NCBI GenBank assembly: GCA_023151145.1
Contig: JAKLJM010000055.1
Span: forward strand, 1-9,811
DNA from: Bacteriovoracaceae bacterium
GTDB lineage: Bacteria; Bdellovibrionota; Bacteriovoracia; Bacteriovoracales; Bacteriovoracaceae
Direction: 5' to 3'
Length of the DNA stretch: 9,811 nt
The position numbers were made by a program, and so were the translations under genes. Of this stretch, positions 6,681-9,811 are shown piece after piece (position 1 is the first letter of the stretch; the number at the start of each line of letters is the position of its first letter). The notes beneath the pieces are model-generated. The model saw only the letters and a program-made list of their open reading frames with translations. It ran no database searches and was not told the DNA's origin.

Positions 6681-7117
6681 TAAATGTTGTTCAAGTGAGT
6701 TTTAATAGTCGCTTCTGACACAAATAATTTTTTAGTAATTTCTTTTTTTGTAAAACCTTGAAGAATTAATTCAATGACTGTTAGTTCTGATTTTGTTAGA
6801 TCAGTATTTTTAAATTCTTCCATTGAGTTTTGAATGTTTTTTGTTTTTTCATCAAGATCATAAAGAATTGTGGTAATGGTTTCGCCGTCATTTATGACAA
6901 CAGCATCTGCTTTTCCGTATGTAGTATTTGAGTTCTTAATCAACTTCATTCCTTGATTGATAATGATGGGCGCTTCAAGTTGATAGTTCGACATACAAGA
7001 ATCACTGCATTTTTTAGATATTTGATTACCACATAATTTCACGCACTTTTCATTTTGATAAGTTACAGTTGAGTCATTGGTTTTTATGCATATTCCAAGT
7101 TTTGAATCTATTTCCAT
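6632..7117 (-). CDS. LuxR-type HTH regulator with a Cys-rich N-terminal sensor domain
   Basis: A 161-residue transcription regulator. The C-terminal part (about 107-155) is a LuxR/GerE helix-turn-helix: LTKSELTVIELILQGFTKKE followed by KKLFVSEATIKTHLNNIYKKL. The usual NR pair after the last helix is replaced by WQ, and the protein ends soon after (KNRRD). The N-terminal half looks PAS-like (GICIKTNDSTVTYQNEKCVKL). It carries five cysteines within 32 residues: Cys10, Cys25, Cys29, Cys37 and Cys41, the last four as Cx3C-x7-Cx3C. No receiver-domain aspartate pattern is seen. An Fe-S cluster, zinc or thiol switch responding to O2 or NO is an inference. The ATG has GGAG upstream. The promoter is the minus-strand half of the divergent control region at 7163-7180. 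The stop codon lies inside the downstream inverted repeat. Confidence 0.8.
   Translation of the reverse strand: MEIDSKLGICIKTNDSTVTYQNEKCVKLCGNQISKKCSDSCMSNYQLEAPIIINQGMKLIKNSNTTYGKADAVVINDGETITTILYDLDEKTKNIQNSMEEFKNTDLTKSELTVIELILQGFTKKEITKKLFVSEATIKTHLNNIYKKLPSKWQLLKNRRD
6650..6679. repeat. Perfect 12-bp inverted repeat (hairpin) in the luxR-type coding end
   Basis: AAGAAGTTGCCA (6650-6661), loop TTTCGA, TGGCAACTTCTT (6668-6679). It can form in RNA from either strand. On the minus strand it encodes the last residues KKLPSKWQLL of the LuxR-type protein. Neither flank has a U-run in the right place, so it is not a standard intrinsic terminator. It may stabilise a 3' end or act as a structured part of an antisense RNA. 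Confidence 0.7.
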
Positions 7118-7129
7118 AAAATCTCCATT

Positions 7130-7213
7130 TTCATATATTTTACACCCCCTCGGTTGAATTAAATATGATATACGTCATATATGTGGGCAAGGTATGGGTG
7201 TATAAAGATATTG
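7130..7213. promoter_or_regulatory. Bidirectional class II CRP/FNR-type control region
   Basis: ATATGATATACGTCATAT (7163-7180, centre 7171.5) is flanked symmetrically by -10 boxes. TATAAA at 7201-7206 on the plus strand predicts a start at 7213. TAAAAT on the minus strand (7142-7137) predicts a start at 7130. Both starts are exactly 41.5 bases from the operator centre, so one bound dimer could activate both the Cys-rich small protein (plus) and the LuxR-type regulator (minus). The two leaders are about 25 and 13 bases, each with its own GGAG(G) site. Confidence 0.7.
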
Positions 7214-7237
7214 ACACCTAAACTATGGAGGATTGTT

Positions 7238-7519
7238 ATGTCATGTTCTACGTCTTGCGGTTGTGGCTCGAATAAAATTATTTTAGATGCAAATCAAATT
7301 GAAGCGCAAATCATTGAAGCGGTTTCGAAGTTGAATAAAGGTGACGAGATTATTCTTTCTTGTGAAAATGATTTTTCACAAGAGTTAATTACAGTTATGA
7401 ATTCAAAATTTCAAAACAGTAAGGTTAAAGCTTTTATCCTTGAAAAAAATGCTAATGAAACTCTTATTCAATTAAAGTATCCAGAAACAGAAGAAAGCTG
7501 TTGTGGTTTTTGTTCTTAG
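7238..7519 (+). CDS. Small Cys-capped protein with a DUF2249-like core
   Basis: A 93-residue protein starting MSCSTSCGCGS and ending EESCCGFCS. It has Cx3CxC (Cys3, Cys7, Cys9) at one end and CCx2C (Cys88, Cys89, Cys92) at the other, a plausible metal or Fe-S site. The middle (ILDANQIEAQIIEAVSKLNK, then GDEIILSCENDFSQEL) resembles the beta-alpha-beta pattern of DUF2249/SirA-like domains, but the HxxEP motif is absent. I chose the ATG at 7238 because GGAGGA at 7227-7232 precedes it by five bases and the predicted transcription start is 7213. The longer frame opening at 7181 would begin before that start. It is followed by a strong hairpin terminator and so is probably a single-gene unit under the divergent CRP/FNR-type operator. 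Function unknown. Confidence 0.8.
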   Translation: MSCSTSCGCGSNKIILDANQIEAQIIEAVSKLNKGDEIILSCENDFSQELITVMNSKFQNSKVKAFILEKNANETLIQLKYPETEESCCGFCS

Positions 7520-7543
7520 ATTCGATTATTTTATCGGTATTTT

Positions 7544-7584
7544 GACGGTGGAAAAGCCTCGGTCATTTTCCACCGTCCGGTTTT
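7544..7584 (+). terminator. Probable intrinsic terminator of the small Cys-rich gene
   Basis: GACGGTGGAAAA (7544-7555), a 10-base loop, and TTTTCCACCGTC (7566-7577) make a perfect 12-bp stem. CGG and then TTTT follow. The T-run is short and three bases off the stem, so termination may be partial, but the hairpin is the strongest in the window and lies right after the gene. Confidence 0.65.
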
Positions 7585-7592
7585 AGTCAAAA

Positions 7593-7608
7593 CAACTAGA
7601 TCTAGTGT
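7593..7608. promoter_or_regulatory. NrdR-box-like site 1
   Basis: CAACTAGATCTAGTGT contains the perfect 12-bp palindrome ACTAGATCTAGT. It agrees with the NrdR box (ACACTATATATAGTGT) at 12 of 16 positions, including TAGTGT. It lies just upstream of nrdG and 32 bp from a second such site. Confidence 0.5.
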
Positions 7609-7624
7609 CTCAAGTGCATTCATA

Positions 7625-7640
7625 ATACTAAATATAGTAA
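7625..7640. promoter_or_regulatory. NrdR-box-like site 2
   Basis: ATACTAAATATAGTAA matches the NrdR box at 12 of 16 positions, with an intact ACTA...TAGT core. The 16-bp linker to site 1 (32 bp start to start) is about three helical turns, as known for paired NrdR boxes. Possible -10 elements, CATAAT (7621-7626) or TATAGT (7633-7638), overlap it, so bound NrdR would block the nrdG promoter. Confidence 0.5.
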
Positions 7641-7654
7641 GTAACGGAGTACTT

Positions 7655-8146
7655 ATGTTTGATTATGAGGGTGAGATAACACATAAAATGTCTTCTATTT
7701 TTCGGATACTTGATCCAGTGGTTTCTCTGCAAGAAGTTCCTGGTGAGATTTCTCTCATATTTCAAATTACAGGTTGTCCTCATCGCTGTCCAGGTTGTCA
7801 TTCGCCTGAGTTGTGGCCTTCTAATGGCTCTCGGTTTGATTTAGAGCGTTTTACTATGGAGATAGAACGATATCGTGGATTGTTTACTTGCGTTTGTTTT
7901 TTTGGGGGAGAATGGCTTCCTGGCGAGCTTTTGATTTATTTAAATTTTGCTCGAGAGCGAGGTCTTAAAACTTGTTTGTATTCTGGAGCAACCGAAGTTC
8001 ATTCTAGTTTATATCCAGCATTGAACTATTTAAAGCTTGGCCCATGGGTAGAGGCTTTAGGAGGATTAGATAAAAATACGACAAATCAAGTTTTTCTCGA
8101 TTTAGATAAAAAATCGAATTTAAATTATTTATTTCAAAGAAACTAA
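7655..8146 (+). CDS. nrdG: Anaerobic ribonucleoside-triphosphate reductase activating protein (radical SAM)
   Basis: NrdG uses S-adenosylmethionine and a [4Fe-4S] cluster to make the glycyl radical on NrdD. The protein has 163 residues, usual for the family. The cluster motif is Cys41-x3-Cys45-x2-Cys48 in CPHRCPGCHSPELW, close to the canonical CxHxCxGCYNPETW. FFGGEW at about 82-87 is the SAM-binding GGE motif, and GLKTCLYSGA is the following strand. The start at 7655 has GGAG six bases upstream; an ATG at 7688 in the same frame lacks a good site. nrdD follows after 74 bases, so the order is nrdG-nrdD, opposite to E. coli. Eight of nine arginines use CGN codons, while AGA/AGG prevails in the korA part, so the gene may have a different history. 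Confidence 0.92.
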   Translation: MFDYEGEITHKMSSIFRILDPVVSLQEVPGEISLIFQITGCPHRCPGCHSPELWPSNGSRFDLERFTMEIERYRGLFTCVCFFGGEWLPGELLIYLNFARERGLKTCLYSGATEVHSSLYPALNYLKLGPWVEALGGLDKNTTNQVFLDLDKKSNLNYLFQRN

Positions 8147-8220
8147 ATATTTTCGACCGCTCTTGGAACACACACAACACCAAAGGGATGGGAGAGTTAA
8201 AAACACACGGAGGAAGAGAT

Positions 8221-9811
8221 ATGTTAAAGCTAACAGAAGAACAATTGGCAGAGAAAATTAATTTCATCAATGAGTATGTAAGTGCATCTAATGCAGCAAG
8301 TGGATCAAAGTTTGATGCAAATGCGAACGTTTCATCAAAGAATATTGCTACACTAGAAGCAGAATTAAATAAAGACATTAATATTCAGGTTAATAGAAGA
8401 TTGGTGTTCAACAAAATCAAAGATATTTTTGGTGAAGACTGTGCAGTAGAGTATATTCGCCAAATTAAAAATCATGAAATATATGTTCACGATGAAACTT
8501 CCTTGAAGCCCTATTGTGCTTCAATTAGTATGTATCCATTTCTCTTAAATGGTATACGCGATCTTGGAGGTGAATCACATGCACCTCATCATTTGGAAAG
8601 TTTTTGTGGATCGTTTGTAAATCTCATTTTTGCAATTTCCGCTCAGTTTGCTGGTGCGGTAGCCACTGTCGAATTTCTTTTATATTTTGATCACTTTGCA
8701 AGAAAAGATTACGGTGAAGATTATTTAGAAACTCACAAACGCGCCATTGATAATCATTTTCAACATATCGTTTATTCTATTAATCAGCCAGCTGCGGCTA
8801 GAGGATATCAGTCAGTTTTTTGGAATATTTCACTTTATGACGAAAAATATTTTGATAGCTTGTTTGGAGAATTTGTTTTTCCAGATTTAGATAAACCAAA
8901 ATTTGAAAGTGTTAATAAGCTACAAAACTATTTTATGAATTGGTTTAACGAAGAAAGAAAACGTTCAATTTTAACCTTTCCGGTTGTTACCGCAGCAATG
9001 TTGATTGATGAAAATGGTCCAGTCGATGAGGCTTTTGCCGATTCACGTGCGAATGATTTATATAATGGGAATTCCTTTTTTATCTATCAATCAAAGAGCG
9101 CAGATAGTTTGGCGAGTTGTTGTCGATTAAGAAATGAAATTAGCGATAATACTTTTAGTTATTCATTGGGGGCAGGTGGGGTAGCCACCGGGTCGATTAA
9201 TGTTATTACGATTAATATGAATAGACTTATTCAAGATGGGAGAGATTTAAAAACGGAAGTTCAAAAAATTCATAAATATCAAGTTGCCTATCGTAAATTA
9301 GTTGAAGAATTATGCGATTCACGCATGTTGCCAGTTTATGATGCTGGCTATATTACTTTAAGTAAGCAGTTTTTAACCATTGGTATTAATGGTATGGTTG
9401 AAGCAGCAGAGTTTATGGGGATTAGACCAGGAAATAATCAAGAGTATATTGATTTTGTTTCAAGTCAGCTTAAGATTATTTTTGATGAAAACATTGTCGC
9501 TAAGAAAAACTTTGGTTTTATGTTTAATACCGAGTTTGTTCCTGCTGAAAATTTAGGTGTAAAGAATTCACAGTGGGATAAAGCCGATGGTTATGAAGTA
9601 AATAGAGAATGTTATAATTCTTATTTTTATGTAGTAGAGGATGATTCTACAAACGTTATTGACAAGTTTGTTCTTCATGGAGAAAAAATTAATAAATATC
9701 TTGATGGCGGATCTGCACTACATTTAAATTTAGATGAATCTTTAACGAAAGAAGGATTCCGCAATATCATTAATCTGTCAGCGAAAACAGGATGTAATTA
9801 TTTTTGTACTA
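8221..9811 (+). CDS. nrdD: Anaerobic (class III) ribonucleoside-triphosphate reductase, 3'-truncated by the window
   Basis: The reading frame is open from the ATG at 8221 to the window end (530 codons), with GGAGGA at 8209-8214. NrdD reduces NTPs to dNTPs without oxygen, using a glycyl radical made by NrdG. Seen here are VHDETSLKPYCASIS (Cys99, an expected active-site cysteine), SCCRLRNEI (Cys300-Cys301, the expected thiyl-radical region), and GGVATGSINVITINMNRL. Near the end, TGCNYFCT (Cys525, Cys529) may begin the metal-binding cysteine region that precedes the glycyl-radical loop. The PYC motif comes near residue 99, far earlier than in E. coli NrdD, so the N-terminal ATP-cone that gives dATP feedback is apparently missing. 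The glycyl-radical site lies beyond the window. Confidence 0.93.
   Translation, partial: MLKLTEEQLAEKINFINEYVSASNAASGSKFDANANVSSKNIATLEAELNKDINIQVNRRLVFNKIKDIFGEDCAVEYIRQIKNHEIYVHDETSLKPYCASISMYPFLLNGIRDLGGESHAPHHLESFCGSFVNLIFAISAQFAGAVATVEFLLYFDHFARKDYGEDYLETHKRAIDNHFQHIVYSINQPAAARGYQSVFWNISLYDEKYFDSLFGEFVFPDLDKPKFESVNKLQNYFMNWFNEERKRSILTFPVVTAAMLIDENGPVDEAFADSRANDLYNGNSFFIYQSKSADSLASCCRLRNEISDNTFSYSLGAGGVATGSINVITINMNRLIQDGRDLKTEVQKIHKYQVAYRKLVEELCDSRMLPVYDAGYITLSKQFLTIGINGMVEAAEFMGIRPGNNQEYIDFVSSQLKIIFDENIVAKKNFGFMFNTEFVPAENLGVKNSQWDKADGYEVNRECYNSYFYVVEDDSTNVIDKFVLHGEKINKYLDGGSALHLNLDESLTKEGFRNIINLSAKTGCNYFCT

Noticed and set aside
6667..6705. 12-codon Cys-rich ORF (MATSCKCCSSEF) inside the candidate antisense RNA
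   Set aside because: No ribosome site, start codon at the edge of the hairpin, and too short to tell from chance.
7181..7237. Longer start for the small Cys-rich protein
   Set aside because: It would begin before the predicted transcription start at 7213 and has no ribosome site, while the ATG at 7238 has GGAGGA.
7238..7519. Cys-rich small protein as a radical-SAM-modified peptide precursor, given CGCGS and the nearby radical SAM gene
   Set aside because: The nearby radical SAM protein is clearly NrdG with its NrdD partner, a terminator separates them, and the peptide has a folded DUF2249-like core.
8147..8220. Possible riboswitch or promoter between nrdG and nrdD
   Set aside because: Only 74 bases, A/C and purine-rich, no clear stem, -10 box or known riboswitch core; the two genes are probably one operon.
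8004..8378. Open frame on the minus strand across nrdG and nrdD
   Set aside because: Antisense to two clear genes, no ribosome site or family likeness.

Overview
The window is AT-rich bacterial DNA with tightly packed genes, Shine-Dalgarno sequences of the GGAG/GGAGG type and TATAAT-like -10 boxes. The gene set (ferredoxin-dependent 2-oxoacid oxidoreductase, hemerythrins, class III ribonucleotide reductase, FNR/CRP-type operators) suggests a facultative or micro-aerobic Gram-negative bacterium that meets low oxygen and nitric oxide. Clear Shine-Dalgarno sites and TATAAT-like boxes argue against Bacteroidetes. A Bdellovibrionota/Bacteriovorax-like or related deltaproteobacterial origin is plausible, but this is an inference from composition and gene content only.

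Left region, plus strand, 1-4083: a five-gene run with 4-base overlaps or a 3-base gap. It holds the 3' part of korA, korB, a hemerythrin, a YhcC/TIGR01212-type radical SAM protein and an FmdE-like protein. A diiron oxygen or NO binding protein is thus coupled to oxygen-sensitive iron-sulfur enzymes.

Middle region, minus strand, 6035-4062: hemerythrin, DUF2249 protein and a roughly 12-span membrane protein resembling the NnrS/heme-copper oxidase subunit I group. This set is commonly seen around nitric oxide metabolism. Its 3' end overlaps the FmdE-like gene convergently by 22 bases.

Regulatory island, 6036-7584: three 18-bp palindromes of one CRP/FNR-family type (consensus close to ATATGAyAtryGTCATAT) lie at 6090, 6558 and 7163. 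Each sits 40.5-41.5 bases upstream of the start predicted from a TATAAT-like box, the spacing of class II activated promoters. They face (a) the hemerythrin-DUF2249-membrane operon, (b) a region with no gene on that strand, which would yield an RNA antisense to the 3' end of a luxR-type gene, and (c) divergently, a Cys-rich LuxR-type regulator and a small Cys-capped DUF2249-like protein. The island also encodes a stand-alone cyclic-nucleotide-binding-like sensor domain with no DNA-binding domain. I read this as one low-oxygen/NO regulon with unusual small parts; the CRP/FNR regulator that reads the sites is not in the window.

Right region, plus strand, 7593-9811: two NrdR-box-like palindromes 32 bp apart, then nrdG and nrdD (class III ribonucleotide reductase activase and catalytic subunit). 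The nrdD gene runs off the window. No stretch longer than 300 bases lacks a gene, and I saw no tRNA, rRNA, CRISPR array or insertion sequence.
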